Assembly: GCF_004794105.1 (NCBI RefSeq)
Contig: NZ_SRYR01000003.1
Coordinates: 124,001 to 188,000, forward strand
DNA from: Clostridium sartagoforme
GTDB taxonomy: Bacteria > Bacillota > Clostridia > Clostridiales > Clostridiaceae
DNA: 64,000 nucleotides
Direction of reading: 5' to 3'
In this document: one piece after another, positions 48,479 to 57,478 of the stretch
Position numbering within the stretch: position 1 is the stretch's first letter
How the letters are laid out: every line of letters starts with the position of its first letter
Notes under the pieces: generated by a model
Told to the model about the DNA's origin: nothing
What the model saw: the letters and a program-made list of their open reading frames with translations, nothing else
Database searches by the model: none
Position numbers and translations under genes: made by a program

Positions 48479-49276
48479 ATGAATGATTTTAATATGAATA
48501 ATTTTTCATTAGAAGGAAAAGTAGCTTTAGTAACAGGTGCATCTTATGGAATAGGATATGCTATTGCATCAGGTTTAGCAAAGGCAGGAGCTACGATAAT
48601 TTTTAATGATATAAATGAAGAACTAGTTGATAAAGGAATTAATGCATATAAAGCAGATGGAATAGATGCAAAAGGTTATGTATGTGATGTAACTGATGAA
48701 GATGCTGTACAAGCTTTAGTAAAGAAAATAGAAGAAGAAGTTGGAGTTATTGATATTTTAGTTAATAATGCTGGAATAATTAAAAGAATTCCAATGATTG
48801 AAATGACTGCAGCTGATTTCAGAAAAGTTATAGATGTAGACTTAAATGCACCATTTATTGTTTCTAAAGCAGTAATACCATCTATGATAAAAAAGGGACA
48901 TGGAAAAATCATTAACATATGTTCTATGATGAGCGAGTTAGGTCGTGAAACTGTTAGTGCTTATGCATCAGCAAAAGGTGGATTAAAGATGCTAACAAAG
49001 AATATATGTGCAGAATATGGTGAAAGCAATATTCAATGTAATGGTATAGGACCAGGATATATTGAAACACCACAAACAGCTCCACTAAGAGTTGAAGGAA
49101 ATCCATTTAATGATTTTATTATTTCTAAAACACCAGCAGCTCGTTGGGGGACTACAAATGATTTAATTGGACCTACAGTATTCTTAGCATCAGATGCTTC
49201 TAACTTTGTAAATGGCCATATATTATATGTAGATGGTGGTATATTAGCATCCATAGGAAAACAACCAGAAGCTTAG
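48479..49276 (+). CDS. kduD: 2-deoxy-D-gluconate 3-dehydrogenase / KDG-forming reductase
   Basis: 265 residues, SDR family: TGASYGIGYAIASGLAKAG cofactor site, NNAGI, catalytic Ser in INICSMMSELGR and Tyr-Lys in YASAKGGLK. It reduces 2,5-diketo-3-deoxygluconate to KDG. I choose ATG 48479, 9 bases after AGGAGG (48464-48469); the in-frame ATG 48470 touches that site. 19 bases after kduI. Confidence 0.93.
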   Translation: MNDFNMNNFSLEGKVALVTGASYGIGYAIASGLAKAGATIIFNDINEELVDKGINAYKADGIDAKGYVCDVTDEDAVQALVKKIEEEVGVIDILVNNAGIIKRIPMIEMTAADFRKVIDVDLNAPFIVSKAVIPSMIKKGHGKIINICSMMSELGRETVSAYASAKGGLKMLTKNICAEYGESNIQCNGIGPGYIETPQTAPLRVEGNPFNDFIISKTPAARWGTTNDLIGPTVFLASDASNFVNGHILYVDGGILASIGKQPEA

Positions 49277-49346
49277 TAGATAAATTGTTAATTAGATAAG
49301 CTTGAATGCCAATATAATATAACATATAATATGTAATATATTATAT

Positions 49347-49356
49347 TAACATGTTA
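49347..49356 (+). promoter_or_regulatory. Candidate operator before the GntR gene
   Basis: TAACATGTTA, a perfect 10-base palindrome inside ATTAACATGTTATGTTATT, 22 bases before the regulator's ATG. Shares TTAACA/TGTTA half-sites with the kduI and lyase promoters, suggesting autoregulation. The rest of 49277-49346 is AT-rich and may hold a promoter. Confidence 0.5.
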
Positions 49357-49378
49357 TGTTATTAAGGAGATAAGAGTT

Positions 49379-50122
49379 ATGATTGCAAAATATGAAATAA
49401 TAAAGCAAGACATTATTCAGATGATTGAAGAGAAAAAATTCAAGCCTGGAGATAAAATTTATTCTGAAGGAGAGCTTAAAAAACTTTACAACGTTAGTAG
49501 TACTACCGTTGTTAGAGCTCTTCAAGATTTAGTTTTAAGTGGCTACCTTATTAGAAAACAAGGAGAAGGAACATATGTAAGAAAAGCTTTCAAGCATAGA
49601 CGAGCTTTCTTTGATGAAGGTAGCCCTATAATTGAAGAGTTTAAGCAGCAGTATTCTGAGAATAGAATAGTAGAAAGTAAAAAAATGTTATTTGTAAAAG
49701 AGATAGAAGATAAGGAAATTGCAGAGAAATTGAAAGTTAGGTCTAATGAAGTTTTAGTTCATTTTTGTCGTGTAAGTTATATCAATGATAAACCTTGGCA
49801 ATTTCAAAACAGTTATATTCCTAAAAAATATTTGAAAAAATTTGATTATAGTAATCTAAATGAAAAAGATAGGCTTTCTGATGAATTAAATAAAACATTA
49901 GGAATAAACTTGATGACTTTGCCAATGAAGCAAAAAATAGAAGTTGAATTTCCAGTTTTAGAAAAAGATGTGCGTGAAGCTATTGCTATTGATGAAAACA
50001 CACCAGTTTATAAGTCAGAAAGAATTACTTACTATCCTGCACAAATACCATTTGAATTTTCAAGAAGCTATTTACATTATAAATTTTACTCTATAGAGAT
50101 TCAAACTGAAGATAATGTCTAA
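49379..50122 (+). CDS. GntR-family regulator (HutC subfamily, UTRA domain)
   Basis: 247 residues. N-terminal winged helix (GELKKLYNVSSTTVVRALQD, then GYLIRKQGEGTYV) and a C-terminal UTRA ligand domain (about 85-240) with VHFCRVSYINDKPWQ and YKSERITYYPAQIPFEFSRSY. Ligand is usually a sugar phosphate or organic acid. AAGGAG precedes the ATG. Embedded in the GAG operon between kduD and the GH88 gene, it is the likely regulator of the palindromes at 42668, 47592 and 49347. Known streptococcal GAG clusters use a LacI-type regulator, so this is a different choice. Confidence 0.92.
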   Translation: MIAKYEIIKQDIIQMIEEKKFKPGDKIYSEGELKKLYNVSSTTVVRALQDLVLSGYLIRKQGEGTYVRKAFKHRRAFFDEGSPIIEEFKQQYSENRIVESKKMLFVKEIEDKEIAEKLKVRSNEVLVHFCRVSYINDKPWQFQNSYIPKKYLKKFDYSNLNEKDRLSDELNKTLGINLMTLPMKQKIEVEFPVLEKDVREAIAIDENTPVYKSERITYYPAQIPFEFSRSYLHYKFYSIEIQTEDNV

Positions 50123-50154
50123 TTAAAAATTGACATTAAGGAGTTTTAGAAAAT

Positions 50155-51342
50155 ATGCGTAACATTAAAAAAGAACCATTACTTCGTAGTGAACGTTACT
50201 TTAATCGTGGTTTCTTGACGAAAGAAACTATTGAAATAGCATTAAATAATTGTATAAGAAAAATAGATAAAAATATTGAAATATTTGGAGAAAACTTTCC
50301 AACCCCAGCGACTAAAGATAATGCTTACGGTATTATGGATAATACTGAGTGGACCAATGGGTTCTGGACTGGGATTTTATGGTTGGCATATGAATATACA
50401 AAAGATAATAAATATAGAGACTTAGCAGAAAAAAATGTTGAATCATTTTATAACAGAATTAAAAACAATATTGAAGTTGGACATCATGATCTAGGGTTCC
50501 TTTACATACCTTCTTGTGTAAGTTCATACAAATTAACAGGTAACAAAACCGCTTATGATGCAGCAATAATGGCTGCAGATAGTTTAATTAAACGTTATCA
50601 AGAAAAAGGGGAATTTATTCAAGCTTGGGGAGAGCTAGGAGCTGCTGATAATTACAGATTAATTGTAGATTGTCTTTTGAATATTCCTTTATTGTACTGG
50701 GCAACAGAGGTAACCGGAGAAGAAAAATATGAAGAAATAGCTAAGAAGCACTTTAAAACAACTATCGCAACTGCGGTAAGAGATAATGCATCTGCATATC
50801 ATACATTTTACTTTGATCCAGTTACGGGAAATCCTGTTGGTGGTAAGACTAGACAAGGATATTCAGATGACTCTAGCTGGGCAAGAGGTCAAGCGTGGTT
50901 AATATATGGAATAGCATTAAATTACTTCCATGATATGAATGAGGAAAATGTAAATATTTTTGAAGCAGTATCAAATTATTTTATAAATAGATTACCAGAG
51001 GACTTTGTATGTTATTGGGATTTAATTTTCAATGATGGTTCTGGACAATCAAGAGATTCTTCTTCAGCAGCTATAGCAGTTTGTGGTTTTAATTTAATGG
51101 ATAAATTCTTACCAGAAACTAACGAGATGAAGAATGTTTATAGATATGTACAACATTCAATATTAGGTAGCTTAATAAATAATTATACTGATGATTTAAC
51201 TGATGGAGCAACAGCACTTATAAATCATGGAGTCTATTCTTGGCATTCAGGTAAAGGAGTAGATGAAGGGAATATTTGGGGTGATTACTTCTATATGGAG
51301 GCTTTAATTAGATTTTACAAGGATTGGGAAATGTATTGGTAA
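50155..51342 (+). CDS. ugl: Unsaturated glucuronyl hydrolase (GH88)
   Basis: 395 residues, six-hairpin fold, no signal peptide, so cytoplasmic. Catalytic Asp pair D112 (GHHDLGFLY) and D172 (RLIVDCLLN), 60 apart as in streptococcal UGL; WTNGFWTGILWLAYE and SWARGQAWLIYG are conserved. It hydrates and splits the unsaturated uronic acid from GAG disaccharides, feeding KduI. AAGGAG precedes the ATG. Operon order matches known GAG clusters. Confidence 0.95.
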   Translation: MRNIKKEPLLRSERYFNRGFLTKETIEIALNNCIRKIDKNIEIFGENFPTPATKDNAYGIMDNTEWTNGFWTGILWLAYEYTKDNKYRDLAEKNVESFYNRIKNNIEVGHHDLGFLYIPSCVSSYKLTGNKTAYDAAIMAADSLIKRYQEKGEFIQAWGELGAADNYRLIVDCLLNIPLLYWATEVTGEEKYEEIAKKHFKTTIATAVRDNASAYHTFYFDPVTGNPVGGKTRQGYSDDSSWARGQAWLIYGIALNYFHDMNEENVNIFEAVSNYFINRLPEDFVCYWDLIFNDGSGQSRDSSSAAIAVCGFNLMDKFLPETNEMKNVYRYVQHSILGSLINNYTDDLTDGATALINHGVYSWHSGKGVDEGNIWGDYFYMEALIRFYKDWEMYW

Positions 51343-51388
51343 AAATTAAAATTAATAGATAAATAATTTTACAATTGGAGGAATTAAT

Positions 51389-51889
51389 ATGGAAAATAAA
51401 CCGAATATTAAAATGGTACGTGTTGATGAAAGATTAATACATGGACAAGGACAATTATGGGTAAAAAGTTTAGGAGTGAATTTAGTTATTGTTGCAAATG
51501 ATAAGGTTTCAACAGATAATATTCAACAAACTTTAATGAAAACGGTTATTCCAAAAGAGGTTGGGGTGCGTTTCTGGACAATTGATAGAACTAATGAAGT
51601 AATTTGGAAAGCTGCGCCACATCAAAACATATTCGTTGTTGTAAAAAGTTGCAAGGATGCATTGAGATTAGTAGAAGGTGGATTCCCTATTGAACAATTA
51701 AATGTAGGCAATATACATGCAGCTGCAGGAAAAGAAAAAGTTTCCCAATTCATTTATTTAGGTGAAGAAGACAAAGAAGCTTTACGTAAATTAAGAGATA
51801 AATATAATATTCCATTCAATACTAAAACATCACCTGTATCAAATGATGGTGTTCAGACAATAGAAGCATTAAATAAGGCATTAAAGTAA
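51389..51889 (+). CDS. PTS system, mannose/GAG-disaccharide-class IIB component
   Basis: 166 residues with the phospho-His H18 in VRVDERLIHGQGQLW, typical of the mannose family (AgaB/ManX-IIB). TTGGAGGA precedes the ATG. First of four adjacent mannose-class components; in streptococci the homologous set imports unsaturated hyaluronan/chondroitin disaccharides. Confidence 0.94.
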   Translation: MENKPNIKMVRVDERLIHGQGQLWVKSLGVNLVIVANDKVSTDNIQQTLMKTVIPKEVGVRFWTIDRTNEVIWKAAPHQNIFVVVKSCKDALRLVEGGFPIEQLNVGNIHAAAGKEKVSQFIYLGEEDKEALRKLRDKYNIPFNTKTSPVSNDGVQTIEALNKALK

Positions 51890-51907
51890 AAAAAGGAGGG
51901 ATAAAAA

Positions 51908-52714
51908 ATGGATATATCATTAACTCAAGCAATTTTAATAGGATTAATTACTGCGTTTTGTTATGCAGGACAATTACTAGGTATTTATACAAATCGTTCA
52001 ATTGTTATGTCATTTTTAGTAGGACTTGTATTAGGGGATATTCCTACAGCACTAGCATTTGGTGCATTAGCTGAATTAGCATTTATGGGATTTGGTGTTG
52101 GCGCTGGTGGTACAGTTCCTCCAAATCAATTAGGACCTGGAATTGTTGGTACAATAATGGCTATTACTTTAAAGAATCAAGGAGTTACTCCTGAATCAGC
52201 ATTATCGTTATCATTCCCATTTGCTGTATTATTCCAATTGATTACTACAGCTTTATATACTGCTTTCTCTGGAACAACAGAAACTTCTAAGAAATTAATA
52301 GCAGAAGGAAAATTTGAAAAATATAAGTTAGTTGCTAATGCTACATTTATAGGTTTCTTAGTTGTTGGATTTATTGTAGGTTTTACTTCAGCTGTAAGTT
52401 TACCAGCTTTACAAGCATTTGTTGATATATTACCACAATGGTTGATTACAGGATTTTCAGTAGCAGGTGGACTTATCCCAGCAATAGGATTCGCTATGAT
52501 TATGTCTGTTATGTTAAAGAAGGAATATATTCCTTACGTTTTATTAGGATATATATGTGTTTCATACTTAGGATTACCAACTATGGCTACTGCATTAGTA
52601 GGAGCAGTATTTGCAATAATTATGTATAACTTAAATACAAAAAACACACAAGTTGCAGCAGCTAATGTTTCAAATGTAGTTGTAGAAGAGGAGGACTTTT
52701 CAAATGGAATCTAG
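51908..52714 (+). CDS. PTS system, mannose-class IIC permease
   Basis: 268 residues, about 7-8 membrane spans; contains LVLGDIPTALAFGALAELAFMG and GTVPPNQLGPGIVGT, the mannose-IIC signature. AAGGAGGGA precedes the ATG. Overlaps the IID gene by 11 bases, showing coupled translation. Confidence 0.94.
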   Translation: MDISLTQAILIGLITAFCYAGQLLGIYTNRSIVMSFLVGLVLGDIPTALAFGALAELAFMGFGVGAGGTVPPNQLGPGIVGTIMAITLKNQGVTPESALSLSFPFAVLFQLITTALYTAFSGTTETSKKLIAEGKFEKYKLVANATFIGFLVVGFIVGFTSAVSLPALQAFVDILPQWLITGFSVAGGLIPAIGFAMIMSVMLKKEYIPYVLLGYICVSYLGLPTMATALVGAVFAIIMYNLNTKNTQVAAANVSNVVVEEEDFSNGI

Positions 52715-53519
52715 AAAACCAGTATTAACAGCTAAGGATTATTTAAATGTTACTTTAAGATCTTATTATTTACAAAATGGATTTAACTATAACTCATATC
52801 AAGGAACAGGTTACTTATTTGTAATATTCCCAGCATTAAAGAAAATTTTCAAAAATGAGCCGGAAAAATTAAAAGAGTTCGCAATGGAAAATATCGAATT
52901 TTATAACACAAATCCTCATATGTTACCATTTATAACAAGCATGCATTTAGCGATGTATGATCATGGTGAAGATGTAGAAGATGCTCGTAGTATAAAGATG
53001 GCATTAATGGGGCCATTAGCAGGAATAGGAGACTCAATTGCTCAATTTGGTTTAGCTCCATTATTCTCAACAATTTTTGCTGGACTAGCAATGGATGGCT
53101 TATCTTTTGCTCCAATGGGTTTTTGGTTAACTATGATTATTTCACTGTTAACTATTAAGCTACTAATGGGACACTTAGGATATAAATTAGGAACTAGTGT
53201 AATTTCTACGTTAAGTGAAAAAATTGGTCAAATTTCTAATGCAGCAAACATAGTAGGTGTTACAGTAATATCTGCATTAGCAGTTACTTTTGTAAAGGCA
53301 AAGATAGGTATACAATATGCTACTACTCTTGCTTCAGGAGAAGAACAAGTAGTTTCTATTCAAACAATATTAGATAAAATACTACCAAATATGTTACCTG
53401 CTATTATTACTATAGTAGTATTTACATTAGTAAAGAAATATAAATGGTCAACATATAAATTATTAGCTTTATTATTTGCATTAGGTATCGGACTTTCATA
53501 TTTTGGTATTCTAGTTTAG
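52704..53519 (+). CDS. PTS system, mannose-class IID permease
   Basis: 271 residues; cytoplasmic N-terminal half (MQNGF-like RSYYLQNGFNYNSYQGTGY) then about 4-5 spans with MGPLAGIGDSIAQ. AGGAGG inside the IIC gene stands before its ATG. Forms the channel with IIC. Confidence 0.94.
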   Translation: MESRKPVLTAKDYLNVTLRSYYLQNGFNYNSYQGTGYLFVIFPALKKIFKNEPEKLKEFAMENIEFYNTNPHMLPFITSMHLAMYDHGEDVEDARSIKMALMGPLAGIGDSIAQFGLAPLFSTIFAGLAMDGLSFAPMGFWLTMIISLLTIKLLMGHLGYKLGTSVISTLSEKIGQISNAANIVGVTVISALAVTFVKAKIGIQYATTLASGEEQVVSIQTILDKILPNMLPAIITIVVFTLVKKYKWSTYKLLALLFALGIGLSYFGILV

Positions 53520-53530
53520 GGGGACTTTAA

Positions 53531-53941
53531 ATGTATAAATTAGTAGTTGTAGGACATGGTAATTTTCCAAGTGGAGTTTTATCAGCAGTATCTTTATTAG
53601 TAGGTAAAAATGAAAATATTTGTAGTTTTGATTTAGATGAAAAAGAAACACATGAAGGATTTGAAAATAAATTAAAAGAGTTATTAGATAGTAATGATAA
53701 GGTTATAGTGCTTGCAGACTTAACAGGTGGTGCACCGCATCAAATAGCAGCTCGTTTAATTTTAGAATCTGGAAAGATGAATCAATATATTATTTCAGGA
53801 ATCAACCTTGCCTTAGTTGTAGATTTAGCTATGAAGTTCTGTATTGGTGAAGTATCAGATGATCAAGTGCAGGATACTCTACTTAATTCTATTGAGGAAT
53901 GTAAAGAAACAACAACTTTATTATATTCTGGGATGATGTAA
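53531..53941 (+). CDS. PTS system, mannose-class IIA component
   Basis: 136 residues with phospho-His H9 in LVVVGHGNFPSGVLS, and DLTGGAPHQIAAR. TTAGGGGGA precedes the ATG. Separate IIA protein completing the IIABCD set. Confidence 0.94.
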   Translation: MYKLVVVGHGNFPSGVLSAVSLLVGKNENICSFDLDEKETHEGFENKLKELLDSNDKVIVLADLTGGAPHQIAARLILESGKMNQYIISGINLALVVDLAMKFCIGEVSDDQVQDTLLNSIEECKETTTLLYSGMM

Positions 53942-53943
53942 CT

Positions 53944-54216
53944 ATGAGTACTCAAAATATAATTTTTATAGTTTTAATTGTTACAATGTTTGTATACTAT
54001 TTTATTATTTCACCTTTACTCAAATATAAGGAAATACAGAAGAATAACGAAAAACATTCTAATTTTCTTAATGAACTAAAAATTGGTGATAATGTAGTAT
54101 TAAATTCAGGTATCTTGGGAGTTTTAAAAGAAAAAAATGAAAAAAGTTATTCTATTGAAATAAGTAGAGGAATTATAATGGAAGTTTTACCAACTAGTAT
54201 TATAGGAAGAAGTTGA
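53944..54216 (+). CDS. YajC-like small membrane protein
   Basis: 90 residues: one N-terminal membrane span (NIIFIVLIVTMFVYYFII) and a short cytoplasmic beta-rich domain (FLNELKIGDNVVLNSGILG) as in YajC of the Sec translocase. It begins 2 bases after the IIA stop. A YajC-like gene at exactly this place is a known feature of streptococcal GAG and agalactosamine PTS operons; it probably helps assemble or stabilise the permease rather than acting in general secretion. The role is inferred. Confidence 0.88.
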   Translation: MSTQNIIFIVLIVTMFVYYFIISPLLKYKEIQKNNEKHSNFLNELKIGDNVVLNSGILGVLKEKNEKSYSIEISRGIIMEVLPTSIIGRS

Positions 54217-54225
54217 TGAAAAATT

Positions 54226-56211
54226 ATGATAACTTTTGATCTAGTCAATACATATAGTAATGACTTTTTATCAGGCAATTGGAAACGATTAGTTAAAGAG
54301 AGTTGCGAAAAAGAAATAAAGAGAGCAAAGTTTCAAGGTGATCTACTTTGTAAAAATGTAATTATTTATAATGATCCTATGGATATGGAAGCAACTTCCA
54401 TTCCCTATACCTTTGATGGAATAGACTGGAATAGAAGTGCTAACTTAGATCCGGAATGGGTATTTATGCTAAATCGTAATGGGTTCATGGTTGACTTAGC
54501 AGTTGCATATAGACTTACCGGAGACAAAAAGTATATAGAAAAGTGGAAGGAATATCTTTTTAACTTTATTAAGTATAATGGAATTCCTTCTGAATATAAT
54601 AAAGATTCTTGGCGTAATTTAGATACAGGTATAAGATTATCTAATTGGATGAGAAGTTTAGTGTATTTAGGAAGTGATTTAGAATTAACTGAAGAAGAAA
54701 AAAAGGAATTCGAAGAATCATTAAAAACACATCTAGATTTTTTATATGAAGATTATAAGCCAAAAGAATTACTAAGTAATTGGGGAGTTTTACTGATTAC
54801 TGGTGTGCTTTCAGTATCTATTTTATTCCCTGAGCTGGTAGATGATGAGCATAGAAAATGGGCATGGGACTTGTTAGAAAATCAGCTTGATATTCAATTC
54901 TATCAAGATGGAATACAATGGGAGCAAAGCCCTATGTATCACCATGAAGTTGTTTTGAGTACTGCATATGTTATGATGCATGCTGAATATACAAATCATA
55001 ATGTACCAATGAATATTAGAGAAAAATTAAAGCCTTTAGTTGCTGCATCACAATTTTATATAAATCACAATGAAAAACTTCTTTCTTTAAATGATAGTGA
55101 TAATGTTGATTTTTCATATGTATATAGTATATATAGATGTCTTGGTTTAGCAACTGAGGCCCCTTCAAAAAATGAAAAGGGAATATTGTTTGTTGGAAGC
55201 GTGTATAAAGATAAGTATAGCAACTTGGAAAATATTTTAGTTAAAGGCTGTTTTAAACAAATAGATAGTGGATTTTTAGCATATAAAGATGAGAATCATT
55301 TAATAACATTATTTAATGGAAGACATGGAAGTGCTCATGGACATGCTACTCTTGGGAGTTTAACAATTAATTTAAATAAACAAGATATTGTAAATGATCC
55401 AGGAAGATTTACTTATCTAAATAATTCTCCATTAAGAACAGGTTTAAAGAAACAATGGATGCATAATACTGTTGATGTTGATAATAAGGAAGACTTTAAG
55501 ATTAGTGGTGATTCTTCATATGCTGAAGTGCAAGATCCAATAGGAAGTGTTTATAACCAAAAAGAAAATTATATAGCATTAGAAGGTGCATGGTCTGGAA
55601 AGGCTAATATTAAAGAAAATGAAAATGGAGAAATCTTAGAAAAGAATTTGTACACAATAAGAAGAACTGTTTTTATAGAGAATAAAATGAATGTTGTAAT
55701 TGTATTTACAGCAATTGATTATCCTGGTGAACATAATTGGCGTTCAATATATAATCTTCAACCTACAGCAAGATGTATTGAATCAGGAGAAAAGTCAATT
55801 ATTGAATCAGATAATATAAGCTTTGTATTAGAATCTTTAGACGGAGAAAATTTTGTTAAGTCAAAGAGTATTTTTTCAACCAAATATAATATGCTATGCA
55901 ATAATGATAAATTAGTATCAACTTCATCTTTTATAGATAGAGGTGTTAAGGTGGAAGCCTTTTATGAGAAGGATACTATTACTATTAAGCCTTTATATGT
56001 TCATCAAAATGGTAAATCTGAGCAAGCTGAAAAAGATAAGATGATTGGATTTGAAGTAAAAAGCTTAAGTAATGATGAAGAGTTTTCAATATTTTATTGT
56101 GCCTTTGATACCTTTAAGGGCGATAAGATTTATTATATTGAAAAGGGACAAGGAATTTACGGGAAACTAACTATTTTTGATAAAGATAATAAGAGAATTA
56201 AGCTTTTATAA
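54226..56211 (+). CDS. Heparinase II/III family protein (cytoplasmic, HepC-like)
   Basis: 661 residues, no signal peptide. N-terminal alpha-helical barrel (about 60-330) with NWGVLLITGVLSVSI and WEQSPMYHHEVV, then a beta-sandwich region (about 350-650) with GRHGSAHGHATLGSLTINL and NDPGRFTY. Polysaccharide-lyase family fold. In streptococcal GAG clusters the homologue sits at the same place after the PTS genes; acting inside the cell it may depolymerise heparin/heparan-like oligosaccharides. Its own ribosome site is weak (GGAAGAAG), so it may depend on translation of the gene in front. Substrate unproven. Confidence 0.88.
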   Translation: MITFDLVNTYSNDFLSGNWKRLVKESCEKEIKRAKFQGDLLCKNVIIYNDPMDMEATSIPYTFDGIDWNRSANLDPEWVFMLNRNGFMVDLAVAYRLTGDKKYIEKWKEYLFNFIKYNGIPSEYNKDSWRNLDTGIRLSNWMRSLVYLGSDLELTEEEKKEFEESLKTHLDFLYEDYKPKELLSNWGVLLITGVLSVSILFPELVDDEHRKWAWDLLENQLDIQFYQDGIQWEQSPMYHHEVVLSTAYVMMHAEYTNHNVPMNIREKLKPLVAASQFYINHNEKLLSLNDSDNVDFSYVYSIYRCLGLATEAPSKNEKGILFVGSVYKDKYSNLENILVKGCFKQIDSGFLAYKDENHLITLFNGRHGSAHGHATLGSLTINLNKQDIVNDPGRFTYLNNSPLRTGLKKQWMHNTVDVDNKEDFKISGDSSYAEVQDPIGSVYNQKENYIALEGAWSGKANIKENENGEILEKNLYTIRRTVFIENKMNVVIVFTAIDYPGEHNWRSIYNLQPTARCIESGEKSIIESDNISFVLESLDGENFVKSKSIFSTKYNMLCNNDKLVSTSSFIDRGVKVEAFYEKDTITIKPLYVHQNGKSEQAEKDKMIGFEVKSLSNDEEFSIFYCAFDTFKGDKIYYIEKGQGIYGKLTIFDKDNKRIKLL

Positions 56212-56249
56212 AAGTAGGTTTGATTATTAGTGAAAGGGGGAATAGTAAA

Positions 56250-57041
56250 ATGTTAAAGATTCAATTGATTTCTGGAAGTGGAGAGATAATTAAAGAAGCA
56301 TTTAGTGAAGAACGTGTATATTTAGGATATAAGGGAACTTTAGATGAAGGATCATCAGTAAAAATTATAAACTCTAATCCAGGTGAATATTTATGGGTTA
56401 AGATAAATAAGTGCATTGACAAATCATTAGTTTATTTTAAAGGTACTGAAATGAATTATGAATTTCCTTTTACTGAAGAAGCTAAAGTAGCTTACCCAAT
56501 TGGAGCATTTGAAGGAGATAGGCATTATTTTTCAGTTGAGATACCTAGTAAAGAAGAATTAATGCAATATAGAAACGTAGCATTGAATCCTTCAGATCAA
56601 AAGAATGCAATTGGTATTTATCCTCATGCATTAGCAAATGTTGAAACTAGAAATGAATCAGTATTCTTTGCAAGTAATGCAATAGATGGTATTTGTGTAA
56701 CAGATGGACATGGAAGATGGCCGTATCAATCTTGGGGAATAAATAAACAAAAGGATGCAGAAATAACTATTGAATTTGGAAAAGAAGTTTTAATAAATAA
56801 AATAGGTTTATTTTTAAGAGCTGATTATCCACATGATAGTTATTGGACAAGTGTTAAAGTATCATTATCAACTGGAGAAGAAATGATATTAGAAACAACT
56901 AATAGTCCAGAGTGCCAATATTTTGATATTGAAGAGTGTAAGGTTGAATGGATAAAGTTATCAAACTTAATAAAAAATGATGATGAATCAGAATTCCCAG
57001 CCTTAACACAAATTGAAGCATGGGGATGGATATTATCCTAG
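56250..57041 (+). CDS. Discoidin-like (F5/8 type C) protein without signal peptide, function unknown
   Basis: 263 residues. The first about 115 form a beta-rich domain (MLKIQLISGSGEIIKEAF, later YPIGAFEGDRHYFSVEIP). The C-terminal about 140 look like a carbohydrate-binding discoidin module: RNVALNPSDQ, FASNAIDGICVTDGHGRWPY, ITIEFGKEVLINKIGLFLRA, VEWIKLSNL. No secretion signal or wall anchor, so it should stay in the cytoplasm. I use ATG 56250 after GAAAGGGGG. Last gene of the GAG operon, 38 bases after the heparinase-like gene. It could hold or present intracellular oligosaccharides, or be an unrecognised enzyme. I do not recognise a named family. Confidence 0.7.
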   Translation: MLKIQLISGSGEIIKEAFSEERVYLGYKGTLDEGSSVKIINSNPGEYLWVKINKCIDKSLVYFKGTEMNYEFPFTEEAKVAYPIGAFEGDRHYFSVEIPSKEELMQYRNVALNPSDQKNAIGIYPHALANVETRNESVFFASNAIDGICVTDGHGRWPYQSWGINKQKDAEITIEFGKEVLINKIGLFLRADYPHDSYWTSVKVSLSTGEEMILETTNSPECQYFDIEECKVEWIKLSNLIKNDDESEFPALTQIEAWGWILS

Positions 57042-57175
57042 ATATGCTAAAGTGTGGAGTGTAAGTAAATCAATAAAAAATAAGTGGAAAATACCTAGTT
57101 AAAGTTATAATGAAAGAGCATATCATATACTTACAAAAAAAATTCACAAAGTTAACAAAATTATTCATGTAAAAC
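57042..57175. other. Intergenic after the GAG operon
   Basis: AT-rich, no gene and no clear terminator for the operon end. Nothing else identified. Confidence 0.4.
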
Positions 57176-57291
57176 TTAACAAAAGAAAATAAGGCTTGTA
57201 TAATAAAACCATAACATATGGATTGTTACTGATAACGCAGGCAAGACCTAACATTAAACTAATTTTTCGTTTAATGTTAGGTCTTTTTTTG
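57176..57291 (+). promoter_or_regulatory. Promoter and orphan RAT/terminator switch
   Basis: TTAACA (57176-57181), 17 bases, TATAAT (57199-57204), then a LicT-type RAT at 57220-57250 (GGATTGTTACTGATAACGCA...) overlapping a terminator with 16-base perfect arms, AGACCTAACATTAAAC (57244-57259) and GTTTAATGTTAGGTCT (57269-57284), and T's. All elements look intact although the genes behind it are broken. Confidence 0.9.
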
Positions 57292-57319
57292 TATAAATAA
57301 ATGGGGAGGGGATGCACTA

Positions 57320-57478
57320 ATGAAAATCATCAAATTGTTTAATAACAATATAGTAGCGACTATTACAGAGGACAATAGGGAAGTAATTGTACAGGGGTCA
57401 GGTATTGCTTTCCAAAAGAAGATTAGTGATTTGATAGATGAGAATAAGATAGAAAAGAGATATTTTATTGGATATTAA
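57320..57478 (+). pseudogene. Truncated LicT-type antiterminator, RNA-binding domain only
   Basis: ATG after GGGGAGGGG opens a 52-codon frame, MKIIKLFNNNIVATITEDNR... ending KRYFIGY, which covers nearly the whole CAT RNA-binding domain of LicT and then stops. The PTS-regulation domains are missing. Isolated CAT domains of this family are known to work without PTS control, so if made, this peptide could act constitutively. Whether it is expressed or stable is unknown; by structure it is a truncated gene. Confidence 0.75.
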
